DNA from: Oscillospiraceae bacterium | GTDB taxonomy: Bacteria; Bacillota; Clostridia; WRLR01 | Length of the DNA: 34,753 nucleotides | Direction of reading: 5' to 3' | Assembly: GCA_009777515.1 (NCBI GenBank) | Contig: WRLR01000037.1 | Span: forward strand, 1-34,753 | Part shown: positions 15,401 through 24,212 of the stretch, piece after piece | How positions within the stretch are numbered: position 1 is the stretch's first letter | Layout of the letters: every line of letters starts with the position of its first letter | Program-made: the position numbers and the translations under genes | The notes under the pieces: model-generated | Database searches by the model: none | The model's input: the letters and a program-made list of their open reading frames with translations, nothing else | Told to the model about the DNA's origin: nothing

Positions 15401-15875
15401 CCGACTCGATGTAGTCGTTGGTATATGTGACATACGCGTTGTCCATATCCGCCCAGTAGGCGACCCGCTCGCTCATGTCCTGCCAGTTGGACTTATATGC
15501 CCAAACGCTCTCCTTGCACTTTTCGATGAATGGCGCGACGCCGTATTCTTCTATCTGCGGCTTGCCATCGATCCCGAGCATCTTTTCGACCTCCAGCTCG
15601 ACCGGCAGCCCGTGCGTGTCCCAGCCCGCTTTTCGGCAGACGTCGTAGCCCTTCATGCTCCTGTGGCGCGGTATGATGTCCTTGACGGCGCGCGTGATGA
15701 CATGGCCGATGTGCGGCTTGCCGTTCGCCGTCGGCGGCCCGTCGTAAAACGTGAATATTTCGCAGCCTTTTCGATGGTTCAGGCTTTTGTTGATGATATC
15801 GTTTTCTTTCCAAAAATCGATTATCCCAAGCTCCCTGGATGCAAAATCGAGATCTGTCGCGACCTTTTCGTACAT
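12462..15875 (-). CDS. ileS: Isoleucyl-tRNA synthetase, long (type 2) form
   Basis: A 1137-residue class I synthetase charging tRNA-Ile. It has the HIGH motif as PHIGH (residues 54-58), a CP1 editing domain with TTPWTLPSNT, and a KMSKS loop as KMSKH near residue 668. An anticodon-binding domain and a C-terminal extension typical of the eukaryote-like type 2 enzymes follow; in known cases those resist mupirocin. Three low-complexity inserts appear at about residues 272-311 (Ala/Asp/Asn-rich), 502-541 (Gly/Ala/Asp/Thr-rich) and 985-1015 (Gly/Ser/Asn-rich). Start at ATG 15875 with AGGGG 7 nt upstream. No T-box leader is visible upstream. The stop codon lies in a tandem repeat array. Confidence 0.97.
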   Translation of the reverse strand: MYEKVATDLDFASRELGIIDFWKENDIINKSLNHRKGCEIFTFYDGPPTANGKPHIGHVITRAVKDIIPRHRSMKGYDVCRKAGWDTHGLPVELEVEKMLGIDGKPQIEEYGVAPFIEKCKESVWAYKSNWQDMSERVAYWADMDNAYVTYTNDYIESVWWSLKQIWDRGLIYQGHKVVPFCPRCGTALSSHEVAQGYKDVVEPSIYVKFKVAGKQDEYFLAWTTTPWTLPSNTTLVVHPDYEYVKVEWRGSRYILAKELVGPVFGVAAGTAETADPVVKADTDKNAGAVGAADAADAANAVNAADAPKIVDEYKGSELCGVEYEPLFDFIKPDKKAWFVCADRYVTLSEGTGIVHAAPAFGEDDARIGRDNSLPFIQLVDVQGRFVDEARLWAGMFVKDADPLIIKELDNRGLLLGTVDMEHSYPFCWRCDTSLLYYARNTWFIRMTELRDNLVRNNNTINWLPDNVKHGRFGNFLDNVVDWGLSRERYWGTPLPIWICGGHDAQSGSTETGAGAKIDSDAKTGAGADGGAKTPDGACGYRHAVGSRAELYEMGIAVPEDLDFHKPYIDDVRLRCPKCGGLMTRVPEVIDCWYDAGSMPFAQWHYPFENKGLFEKNFPADFISEAVDQTRGWFYTLLAISTLLFDEASFKNCIVLGHVQDKDGRKMSKHLYNVIDPWEALDLQGADAVRWYYFSASAPWLPSRFSLEAVSEIQRKFMGTLWNTYAFYVLYAQIDGFDPTAHKLIAQDLDIMDRWILSRLNSLIKTVDEDLTAYRITEPTRAITLFADELSNWYVRRCRERYWQGGMEKDKIAAYMTLYTVLYDLSRLISPFVPFVSEMIYQNIVRGVDKAAPLSIHLCDYPSYDSSLIDAELEAGMRAALDVVTLGRACRNAANIKNRQPLKTIYVVSENRLGGEFHAIVKDELNIRELEFSDASKEFVSYKFKPQLKTLGPRYGKLLPKIGAHLAAVDGDAAMGELSATGFLRFSLNGGSGEGNGGAESGSGSNSSNGGAQVELSADDLLIETAQRENFVAQSDGGITVAIDTQLTEELLEEGNTRELISKIQNMRKEAGFEVTNHILLGVRAGGDIGGAFGRNFELIARETLADGALGSVDEGGAFRKEWAFGGEQVVIAIKKV
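14272..14345 (-). repeat. Low-complexity insert in ileS (middle)
   Basis: GCGCCGGCGCCTGTTTT-like words recur with divergence and encode Gly/Ala/Asp/Thr-rich residues of the KTGAGA type. The insert falls between two conserved stretches: one following the WGLSRERYWGTPLPIW motif, the other containing CPKCGG. Confidence 0.6.
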
Positions 15876-15906
15876 TCGCTTCCCCTGCCTAAATCAAATT
15901 CTTTTA

Positions 15907-15920
15907 TGGGGCAAGCCCCA
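15907..15920. repeat. Second copy of the TGGGGC-GCCCCA palindrome
   Basis: TGGGGCAAGCCCCA (plus strand) matches the palindrome at 84-97 in inverse orientation. Here it lies at the predicted transcription start of ileS, so it could be an operator or a 5' hairpin on the message. Confidence 0.6.
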
Positions 15921-15925
15921 TACGT

Positions 15926-15954
15926 AATATATAGATTATTCCCTCAAAAGTCAA
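15926..15954 (-). promoter_or_regulatory. ileS promoter
   Basis: Minus strand TTGACT (15949-15954), 17 bp, TATATT (15926-15931). Upstream (15967-16010) are small direct repeats: GCTAACGCC twice and GTAGCGTACGAA twice. The leader is only about 45 nt, too short for a T-box. Confidence 0.65.
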
Positions 15955-16011
15955 GGCGGACGCCTGCCGCTAACGCCGCTAACGCCTGTAGCGTACGAAG
16001 GTAGCGTACGA

Positions 16012-16064
16012 ACACATTGCACCGCGCATTTATTATTTAAGGGAGCCGCGCAATGTGTTATAAT
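16012..16064 (+). promoter_or_regulatory. Extended -10 promoter with inverted repeat, aldo/keto reductase
   Basis: TGTTATAAT (16056-16064) is an extended -10 box with a poor -35 (TTTAAG, 16036-16041). A perfect 9-bp inverted repeat ACACATTGC (16012-16020) / GCAATGTGT (16050-16058) brackets the -35 and ends exactly at the -10, as expected for an operator of a dimeric regulator. Confidence 0.6.
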
Positions 16065-16126
16065 TAGGCAAAACTTGGGGCAGAGGCTCGATTTTTGCCC
16101 TATAAAAACGCTTGGGGGGAGCATAA

Positions 16127-17266
16127 ATGATATTTCGGGAACTGGGCAACACCGGCCGCAGCGTCAGCGTCATAGGCCTCGGCTGCGAGCATCTGGACCG
16201 CAAGCCATACGAGCAGGTCAAAGAGACGATTGACGCCGCGTTGTCCCATGGCGTGAACATAATGGACGTTTTTATGCCGGGGACGCCCGTGCGCGAGCAC
16301 ATAGCCAAGGCGCTGGGCAGCCGACGGGGCGACGTGTATATACAGGGGCATATTGGCGCCACGGACGTCAACCAGCAATACGATATCAGTCGCGACATGC
16401 CCACGGTCAAAAAATATTTTGAGAAGCTGCTGCGCATATTTGGCGGCTACATCGATTTCGGGATGATGTTTTTCATTGATTCCGAAGATGACTACAAAAA
16501 TGTCTTTGAGACAGAGTTTGCGGATTACGTGCAAAAACTTAAAAAGGACGGCGACATCAGGCACATAGGCTTCAGTTCGCACAACCCATTGACGGCGATC
16601 AAAGCCATAGAGACGGGCCTGCCCGAAATGATGATGTTCAGCATCAACCTGCCGTTCGACATGCTCCCACCCGAAACATATGTTTTCGACCATTTTGACG
16701 ACGGCTTTGGCGCCGATCTGTTCCGTGGCATAGACCCGAACCGCGCGCGACTTTACAAGCTGTGCGCGCAAAAGCAGATCGGCATTACCGTGATGAAAAC
16801 GCTCGGCGCTGGGAAGCTGTTGAACGCGAAGCAGAGCCCATTCGCCAGCCCCATGACCGTGCCGCAGTGCATAGAGTACGCGCTCACAAGGCCTGCAGTC
16901 GCCGCCGCGCTGCCCGGTTGCAAAACTGCAGAAGAGGTCCGGGGAGTGATGGCTTATTTCACATGCACGGAAGAAGAAAGGGACTATTCGCACGTGCTGA
17001 GCGCCGCACGCAACGACTTTCGGGGTAACTGCCTGTACTGCAGCCACTGCCAGCCATGCCCCGCAGGGATCGACATCGCGGCTGTTATGAAGTGCCTGGA
17101 CGTCGCGGCCCTTGACGAAGGCAACATACCTGCGTCCGTCCGCTCTCTTTACAGCAGCATGCAAAAATGCGGCGCTGACTGCGTCCGCTGCGGCAGTTGC
17201 GAGAGCCGCTGCCCTTTCGGCGTCCAAATAATGGACAGTATGGAAAAAGCTGTGAAGCTGTTATAA
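16127..17266 (+). CDS. Aldo/keto reductase with two 4Fe-4S cluster motifs
   Basis: A 379-residue COG1453-type protein: an aldo/keto reductase TIM barrel (residues about 1-290) followed by a ferredoxin-like domain. The latter carries CLYCSHCQPCP and CVRCGSCESRCP, each able to hold a 4Fe-4S cluster. The barrel's usual catalytic Tyr, five residues after the Asp of the DTAxxYG motif, is missing: here the segment reads NIMDVFMPGTP. I believe this is a recurring Clostridial variant, so classical NADPH-dependent carbonyl reduction is doubtful, and electron transfer via the clusters is an inference. GGGGGAG lies 5 nt before ATG 16127. It is monocistronic, with its own promoter and inverted repeat. 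Confidence 0.9.
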   Translation: MIFRELGNTGRSVSVIGLGCEHLDRKPYEQVKETIDAALSHGVNIMDVFMPGTPVREHIAKALGSRRGDVYIQGHIGATDVNQQYDISRDMPTVKKYFEKLLRIFGGYIDFGMMFFIDSEDDYKNVFETEFADYVQKLKKDGDIRHIGFSSHNPLTAIKAIETGLPEMMMFSINLPFDMLPPETYVFDHFDDGFGADLFRGIDPNRARLYKLCAQKQIGITVMKTLGAGKLLNAKQSPFASPMTVPQCIEYALTRPAVAAALPGCKTAEEVRGVMAYFTCTEEERDYSHVLSAARNDFRGNCLYCSHCQPCPAGIDIAAVMKCLDVAALDEGNIPASVRSLYSSMQKCGADCVRCGSCESRCPFGVQIMDSMEKAVKLL

Positions 17267-17329
17267 ACCGTCGACTGACGGGCGTTTCCACGAGTCTTCA
17301 ACGTACCCGCGCTTCCCGCGCTACCCGAG

Positions 17330-17365
17330 CATAAACAAAACCCTGCAGGCCTTGTGCCTGTAGGG
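17330..17365 (-). terminator. Rho-independent terminator after tRNA-Gly
   Basis: Minus strand stem CCCTACAGG/CCTGCAGGG (17341-17365, one mismatch), then TTTTGTTTAT. It closes the tRNA transcript and, being a hairpin, may also act on the convergent aldo/keto reductase message. Confidence 0.85.
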
Positions 17366-17376
17366 TTTGAGTTTCA

Positions 17377-17447
17377 AGCGGGTGAAGGGAATCGAACCCT
17401 CCTCTAAAGCTTGGGAAGCTTTCATTCTACCAATGAACTACACCCGC
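17377..17447 (-). tRNA. tRNA-Gly, anticodon CCC
   Basis: A 71-nt cloverleaf: acceptor stem GCGGGTG/CACCCGC, D stem GTTC/GAAT, anticodon stem AAAGC/GCTTT with loop TTCCCAA (anticodon CCC), T stem GAGGG/CCCTT with loop TTCGATT, discriminator T. CCA is not encoded, so it must be added after transcription. It is transcribed from a promoter in the last codons of sigH through a repeat-filled leader. Confidence 0.96.
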
Positions 17448-17540
17448 GTATCCGTATGAGCGACGCCCGCGTATCCGTTAATTGACGCCCCGCGTATCCA
17501 TATGAGCGACGCCCCGCGTATCCGTTAATTGACGCCTCGC
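17448..17540 (-). repeat. Alternating 23-bp array forming the tRNA-Gly leader
   Basis: Four units of 22-24 bp alternate between two versions (CGCGTATCCGTATGAGCGACGCC and CGCGTATCCGTTAATTGACGCC), making a duplicated unit of about 46 bp. On the minus strand each unit ends with GGATACGCGGG, identical to the junction of leader and tRNA 5' end, and has GCGT/ACGC arms able to form a small hairpin. Confidence 0.88.
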
Positions 17541-17550
17541 GCACGCCGCC

Positions 17551-17579
17551 AGTATATCACGATTTTTTTGCAGTGGCAA
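17551..17579 (-). promoter_or_regulatory. tRNA-Gly promoter inside the sigH 3' end
   Basis: Minus strand TTGCCA (17574-17579), 17 bp, TATACT (17551-17556). The -35 lies in the last sigH codons and the -10 just after its stop. Confidence 0.65.
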
Positions 17580-18516
17580 GGTACTTTTCGAGTTTCCTTT
17601 TGACGCGCTGGAGGGCGTTGTCAATGGACTTGACCGGCTTGCCCAGCATTCTGGACATCACCGAATATGGCTCGCCGCCCAAATAAAGCGACAGGACTGA
17701 TATTTCCAAGTCGCTGAGCAGTTCGTTCAGATCGTCCCTGAACATCTGCGTCCTCTCCCGATCGATCAACATGGTTTCCGGATCGGATGCAGACGATTCC
17801 ACGAGCCAGTTGTCCAGCATCGTGTCGGCGTCATCCCCGGACGCGGGCCTGCTCAAAGAGATATAGGTGTTGAGGGGGAGGTGTTTTAGGCGCGTCGCCG
17901 TTTTTATGGCGGTGATAATCTGCCGCGTCACGCACATGTCGGCAAAGACGGCGAAAGAAGCGTGCCTGTCCGGCTTGTAGTCGCGAATCGCCTTATATAG
18001 GCCTATCATGCCCTCCTGTATCAAGTCTTCGCTGTCGGCGCCGATCAGGAAGTACGAACGCGACTTGGCTCTGACAAGGCCTTTGTACCGCTCAAAGACA
18101 GCTTCGACGGCCCAGTTCTCGCCCAGGCGCGCCCTGCCTAGGATTAGGTTGAAATCGTCAACCGCCTCCCGGCTATCAAAAAACGGCGTGGCGTCAGCAG
18201 CGCCAATATCGTATGTTGCGCTTGCGGCGTCCACTATATAAGCAGCGTCTGCCATATCCGCAGCGCTTGTTGTATCAATAGTGTTTTCAGCATTTTCAAT
18301 GTTTGTTGAATTATTGTTTACTGAATTATTATTTGTTGTATTAATGATGCAATCAACATTTGCAACGTTTGTAGAATTAACAATACAATCAACATTCGCA
18401 GCGTTTGTTGAATTAACAATGCAATCAACATTCGCAGCGTTTGTTGAATCATTAATGTTTTTAACATTCGATATGTTCGCTGTATTTGATATATTAGGTT
18501 CTTTGCGGTTTGACAA
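17557..18516 (-). CDS. sigH: RNA polymerase sigma factor SigH (Spo0H-type)
   Basis: A sigma-70 family factor of the SigH group, which drives the early stationary phase and sporulation switch in Bacillota. Region 2 reads YKGLVRAKSRSYFLIGADSEDLIQEGMIGLYKAIRDYKPDRHASF with ITAIKTATRLKHLPLN. Region 4 ends PVKSIDNALQRVKRKLEKYL, typical for the group. The protein has 319 residues because about 115 N-terminal residues are added. These are Asn/Ser/Thr-rich, then Ala/Asp-rich, with a three-copy 12-residue repeat, and are AT-rich against a GC-rich background. Start TTG 18516 has GGAGG 10 nt upstream, so the extension is probably translated; the internal ATG near residue 88 has no site. It is last in ftsB-like, mrnC, rlmB, sigH, the yacP/nyn gene being absent. 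Confidence 0.93.
   Translation of the reverse strand: MSNRKEPNISNTANISNVKNINDSTNAANVDCIVNSTNAANVDCIVNSTNVANVDCIINTTNNNSVNNNSTNIENAENTIDTTSAADMADAAYIVDAASATYDIGAADATPFFDSREAVDDFNLILGRARLGENWAVEAVFERYKGLVRAKSRSYFLIGADSEDLIQEGMIGLYKAIRDYKPDRHASFAVFADMCVTRQIITAIKTATRLKHLPLNTYISLSRPASGDDADTMLDNWLVESSASDPETMLIDRERTQMFRDDLNELLSDLEISVLSLYLGGEPYSVMSRMLGKPVKSIDNALQRVKRKLEKYLATAKKS
18341..18448 (-). repeat. Three-copy 36-bp array in the sigH N-terminus
   Basis: Three 36-bp units (18341-18376, 18377-18412, 18413-18448) encode NAANVDCIVNST on the minus strand, almost identical in the two upstream-most copies. Related Asn-rich sequence flanks them. Confidence 0.92.
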
Positions 18517-18534
18517 TCGCTCCCGCCCTCCGTT

Positions 18535-19302
18535 TTATAATGTGGCGCGCTCCTTGCGCGAACGCTGCCTCAAGGCTTCGAACAACATGACGGCTGCTGC
18601 TGCCGAGGCGTTCAGCGACGTGGTTTTGCCGCGCATGGGGATGCTGACGGTTTGGTCGCATGTCTCCCCCACCAGCCTGCCAAGGCCCTCGTGCTCGCCG
18701 CCTATCACGATGGCAACCGCGCTCGACATGTCGCAGTCGGTATATGCCGTCGCCCCCGAAGAGTCCGCCCCGATGATCCACAATCCGCGTTTTTTTAAGT
18801 CGCGCAGCGTCGCCGAGATATTGGCCACGCGCGCGATATGAATATATTCAATGGCGCCGGCTGACGCTTTTGCCACCGCGTCGGTGAGACCGGCGGCATT
18901 GCGCTTGGGTACAATTACGCCGTGGGCGCCGGCGGCTTCCGCGTTCCTAATGACGGCGCCCAGGTTGTGGGGATCGAGTATTTCGTTGGCGACGACGACC
19001 AATGGGCTTTCACCGCGCCCGGACGCGCAGTTTAATATGTCGCCCACATCCGAGTACTCTTTCGCGGAAGCCAATGCAACAACGCCCCGGTGGGGGCCTT
19101 CCGTCAATTTGTCCAGCCATGCTTTATCGACGCGCACAACCGGTATCCCGCGTTCCTTGGCCATAAATTCAATGGCCGCGAAAGACGCGGCGTCCTGGAC
19201 GATGTTTTGCAAATAAATTTTATTGATCGGGCGCCCGGACTTCAGCGCTTCGGCCACCAGTTTCCTGCCACAAATATAACTGCTCGATTTTGTCTTATTC
19301 AT
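18535..19302 (-). CDS. rlmB: 23S rRNA 2'-O-ribose methyltransferase RlmB (SpoU family)
   Basis: A 255-residue SpoU/TrmH-family methyltransferase, in E. coli modifying G2251 of 23S rRNA. The N-terminal substrate-binding domain begins SSYICGRKLVAEAL. The knotted SAM-binding domain shows motif 1 DPHNLGAVIRNAEAAGA, motif 2 VIGGEHEGLGRL and motif 3 IPMRGKTTSLNASAAAAVMLFEA. Length is normal, with no repeat insert. ATG 19302 overlaps the mrnC stop as ATGA, indicating coupling; sigH follows after 18 bp. The order mrnC-rlmB-sigH is the conserved Bacillota arrangement. Confidence 0.94.
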   Translation of the reverse strand: MNKTKSSSYICGRKLVAEALKSGRPINKIYLQNIVQDAASFAAIEFMAKERGIPVVRVDKAWLDKLTEGPHRGVVALASAKEYSDVGDILNCASGRGESPLVVVANEILDPHNLGAVIRNAEAAGAHGVIVPKRNAAGLTDAVAKASAGAIEYIHIARVANISATLRDLKKRGLWIIGADSSGATAYTDCDMSSAVAIVIGGEHEGLGRLVGETCDQTVSIPMRGKTTSLNASAAAAVMLFEALRQRSRKERATL

Positions 19303-19799
19303 TCAATAACCGCCTTACCATTGCGCTCGGCGGCCCTCTGGTACGATAAATTCAATAAATGGTTCAACCGGTCAAAATTTTGGTTGAAATACAAATAGCC
19401 GAGCAGCGCCTCAAAGCCTGTCGCATGGCGGTAATCGGCGACATTAGCGTTTTTGGGGACATAGCCGGAATGCGCGTTTCTGCCCCTGCGGACGATGTCG
19501 CGCTCATCCTCTGTCAAAGCTTCCGATATGGAGCGTATGACTTCCGCCTGCGAATCGCAGCGGACATAACCTGTGGCTTCCACGTGTAGCTTATGAACGC
19601 TGCCAAAGGCGTCCCGGGCGAGGCGCCCGCGTATATATACCTCATGAATGGCGTCGCCGACATACGCGAGGACGAGCGGCGGAACATGCGAAAAATGCGC
19701 GGCGGCGGAGCGCCCGTCGCCCCCGGCGGGCTCAATGTCGCTTTCGCGCCACATGCATTCGATAAATTTTGTAAAGGGTATGTCTGTAAAGCCGCTCAA
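19299..19799 (-). CDS. mrnC: Mini-ribonuclease 3 (23S rRNA maturation)
   Basis: A 166-residue RNase III-like nuclease without a dsRNA-binding domain, which in Bacillus trims 23S precursor ends. Catalytic helix segments LAYVGDAIHEVYIR and ATGFEALLGYLYF hold the conserved acidic residues; RGRNAHSGYVPKNANVADYRHATGFEA is a hallmark of the family. Start TTG 19799 chosen because AAAGGA lies 7 nt upstream; an internal ATG at 19754 lacks a site and the extra residues are few. Gene order before rlmB and sigH supports the assignment. Confidence 0.93.
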   Translation of the reverse strand: MSGFTDIPFTKFIECMWRESDIEPAGGDGRSAAAHFSHVPPLVLAYVGDAIHEVYIRGRLARDAFGSVHKLHVEATGYVRCDSQAEVIRSISEALTEDERDIVRRGRNAHSGYVPKNANVADYRHATGFEALLGYLYFNQNFDRLNHLLNLSYQRAAERNGKAVIE

Positions 19800-19849
19800 A
19801 CAACAGTCCTTTCAGATGGTTTTGCGCGCGGGGATACGAAATGGCGCCC

Positions 19850-20134
19850 TCACTGGCGGTTCAGATCGACAAATACGCGTTCGCCCGGCTTAACCATGCC
19901 GAGTTTGTCGCGCGCGATCCGCTCCAATGATTCGTCGCTCATAAGCATATCCTTTTCATTGCGCAACTCCTCCGAAAGCTTAACTTCCGCAGCGATTTTA
20001 GCCTGGACCCCGGCTAACTCAGAATTTTTGTTTTCTATCAACTGTTGCTGGTTCACAAGGTTGATGGAGAGATAAATAATAAGCAATACAAATAATACTT
20101 TTATTATAGGGTTGGCTTTAGTATTTGACGGCAT
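19850..20134 (-). CDS. FtsB/DivIC-like septum formation protein
   Basis: A 94-residue bitopic protein with a short cytoplasmic N-terminus, one membrane helix (about residues 11-27, IKVLFVLLIIYLSINLV), a coiled coil (about 28-68, QQQLIENKNSELAGVQAKI and on) and the conserved ARDKLGMVKPGERVFVDL end. FtsB and DivIC link the divisome parts FtsL and FtsQ/DivIB. Which of the two it represents cannot be told from sequence alone. It is first in a minus-strand operon reading into mrnC after 50 bp. Confidence 0.85.
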   Translation of the reverse strand: MPSNTKANPIIKVLFVLLIIYLSINLVNQQQLIENKNSELAGVQAKIAAEVKLSEELRNEKDMLMSDESLERIARDKLGMVKPGERVFVDLNRQ

Positions 20135-20193
20135 ATTGTTCGCATCCTATCCGTTTATCATATGCGGCGCGGGCCACTGCCGGCGACGTGATA

Positions 20194-20222
20194 ATTTTAT
20201 TATATATGGGCGCGTGTGTCAA
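20194..20222 (-). promoter_or_regulatory. Promoter of the ftsB-like, mrnC, rlmB, sigH operon
   Basis: Minus strand TTGACA (20217-20222), 17 bp, TAAAAT (20194-20199). It lies back to back with the rpsT promoter, the two -35 boxes 7 bp apart. Confidence 0.65.
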
Positions 20223-20229
20223 ATTGCAC

Positions 20230-20257
20230 TTGCATGAAAATGGGGCTTTGTGATAAA
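20230..20257 (+). promoter_or_regulatory. rpsT promoter (weaker match)
   Basis: TTGCAT (20230-20235), 16 bp, GATAAA (20252-20257) upstream of rpsT. It is the best plus-strand match in the gap; S20 genes usually have strong promoters, so the boxes may be shifted. Confidence 0.45.
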
Positions 20258-20313
20258 ATGCAACTTGCGGCAGCGCATAAGGTGCAATCCGGCCGCCGAA
20301 AGGGGTGAAGACA

Positions 20314-20583
20314 ATGCCAAACATCAAATCCGCTATAAAGCGCGTCAATATCAATAAAAGCAAGGCATTAAAGAATGTTATGCGCAAGTCGGCGCTAAAG
20401 ACTTCCGTAAAAAAATGCAAGGCCGCAATAGCGTCCGGCGTTGATACGGACAAGGTCTTTAGCAGCACCGTCAGCGCTATAGATAAAGCTGCCGCGAAAA
20501 AGCTGATTCACAAGAACACGGCTTCCCGCAAAAAGTCCAGGCTCGCGAAAGCCATGAACAAGGCGGCGCAGGCCGGGGGATGA
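20314..20583 (+). CDS. rpsT: 30S ribosomal protein S20
   Basis: An 89-residue, Lys-rich S20, a primary binder of 16S rRNA. It starts MPNIKSAIKRVNINKSKALKN and ends with the conserved KNTASRKKSRLAKAMNKA helix. ATG 20314 chosen, with AAAGGGG 8 nt upstream; a GTG three codons earlier overlaps that site. In many Bacillota rpsT sits next to holA and comEC; here those lie about 4 kb away with ligA and tetR between, so the cluster has been rearranged. Followed by its own terminator. Confidence 0.97.
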   Translation: MPNIKSAIKRVNINKSKALKNVMRKSALKTSVKKCKAAIASGVDTDKVFSSTVSAIDKAAAKKLIHKNTASRKKSRLAKAMNKAAQAGG

Positions 20584-20614
20584 TAATATTTATAAACTGA
20601 CCGCAAAAATATAG

Positions 20615-20648
20615 ACGCGCCGGGCTATCCGGAAGCGTTTGTATTTTT
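20615..20648 (+). terminator. Rho-independent terminator of rpsT
   Basis: Stem ACGC-CCGG / CCGG-GCGT (20615-20638) with a small internal loop and 5-nt apex, followed by TTTGTATTTTTTT. Confidence 0.65.
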
Positions 20649-20699
20649 TTGTTTGCGCTTTTTGTATGTGCGACATTAGACATTAATTGTATAAGATAA

Positions 20700-23174
<2,475 letters not shown>

Positions 23175-23199
23175 ATAATTATATATTTAACTTACGAAT

Positions 23200-23220
23200 A
23201 TTTGTTAATTCTTAACAAAT
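23200..23220. promoter_or_regulatory. Perfect AT-rich palindrome between ligA and tetR
   Basis: Arms ATTTGTTAA and TTAACAAAT are separated by TTC. No T-run follows, so it is a poor terminator. Its place 16 bp before the tetR -35 fits an operator for the TetR-type protein. Confidence 0.5.
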
Positions 23221-23236
23221 TTAAAGGAATTATTTA

Positions 23237-23265
23237 TTTACAAACGTTTATCCGCATGTTATACT
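23237..23265 (+). promoter_or_regulatory. tetR promoter
   Basis: TTTACA (23237-23242), 17 bp, TATACT (23260-23265). The palindrome AAACGTTT overlaps the end of the -35 and start of the spacer and is a second possible operator. Confidence 0.65.
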
Positions 23266-23319
23266 CTGTCTGTGGGGTTAACGGTTTAGGGATCAAAATC
23301 TATCATCAGGAGTGGTTGA

Positions 23320-24012
23320 ATGAAAGATCCTACCGTTTTAAAAGTATTGGGACAGAAGTATCCAAAGACAGAGATAACCAGTAACAGCGGCACAAAGGAA
23401 CGCATCCTGCTCGCTTCCGCTTCATTATTTGCTAAGAACGGTTACTTCGGAGTATCTGTGAAAGACATTTCGAATGTCGTGGGAATTAAACCCGCATCTC
23501 TATATAATCACTATGAAAGCAAAGAAGCGCTTTGGAAATCGGTTTTGGAACGAATTCAGGAATTATACCTGATTTTCCTTAACCGCCTTGAGGCTATGCA
23601 GCCGCACACGACGACAATTGTCGACATCATCGACAATCTATTCTATGAACTGAAAGAAGCGACGCTGATGTTCACGTTTTACGGTGTCGCGCTCATTCAG
23701 TCGGAACAGTTCCACAGCGGGATGGCGGCCGATCTTTTCCACGGCATGCTGCTCGATTACAGCATCGGCATTATAAAGAAACAGTTTGACATATGCGTCG
23801 AAAGCGGCAATTCCGAGCCTTTCGACACCCAGACGGTCGCGTCCATGATTATGCACAGCTTCCTGGTTCTCAACAATGTCAGGGTGCACGAGGACATGGG
23901 GTACGACGTCGCGGGCAAAGCTTCGGAGAGCCTGGACTCCATCCGCGATCTGGTTTTGAACATGATTTCGGGCGACAAATGGAAAGAACAGAGAAACGAG
24001 GCCAAGCTGTAG
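23320..24012 (+). CDS. TetR-family transcriptional regulator
   Basis: A 230-residue one-component regulator. The N-terminal helix-turn-helix (about residues 24-70) reads TKERILLASASLFAKNGYFGVSVKDISNVVGIKPASLYNHYESKEALW, a textbook TetR pattern. The C-terminal ligand and dimer domain is helical and not assignable to a ligand. CAGGAG lies 7 nt before ATG 23320. It is monocistronic with its own promoter, two upstream palindromes that suggest self-repression, and a terminator. No divergent pump or enzyme sits beside it, so its targets lie elsewhere. Confidence 0.93.
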   Translation: MKDPTVLKVLGQKYPKTEITSNSGTKERILLASASLFAKNGYFGVSVKDISNVVGIKPASLYNHYESKEALWKSVLERIQELYLIFLNRLEAMQPHTTTIVDIIDNLFYELKEATLMFTFYGVALIQSEQFHSGMAADLFHGMLLDYSIGIIKKQFDICVESGNSEPFDTQTVASMIMHSFLVLNNVRVHEDMGYDVAGKASESLDSIRDLVLNMISGDKWKEQRNEAKL

Positions 24013-24146
24013 TGCGTGCAGCAATGTTTCCAGCGTAGGGCGCGGCCTCCTGGGCGCGCGGCGAGCAGTCAGCAGTGAAACAGGCGGCGCATCTTTGAAG
24101 GCCATGCCCTACGTTTTGGCAATTATAAACAATAGCGCGCATTTAG

Positions 24147-24177
24147 GCTGACCGGCAACAACGCCGGCCAGCTTTTT
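24147..24177 (+). terminator. Rho-independent terminator of tetR
   Basis: 10-bp stem GCTGACCGGC/GCCGGCCAGC with one mismatch and an AACAAC loop, followed by TTTTT. Confidence 0.85.
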
Positions 24178-24212
24178 GCTGCCCGCCGCCCCACGCACGC
24201 ATATGTTTTGGA

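Noticed and set aside
15876..16126. T-box leader for ileS
   Set aside because: No AGGGTGGNACCGCG-type antiterminator sequence on the minus strand, and the predicted leader is only about 45 nt.
16100..17227. 375-codon minus-strand ORF
   Set aside because: Antisense to the aldo/keto reductase, which has clear domain motifs, a promoter and a ribosome binding site.
23200..23220. ligA terminator
   Set aside because: The stem is perfect but purely AT-rich apart from one G-C pair in each arm, and no T-run follows, so an operator for the adjacent regulator is preferred.
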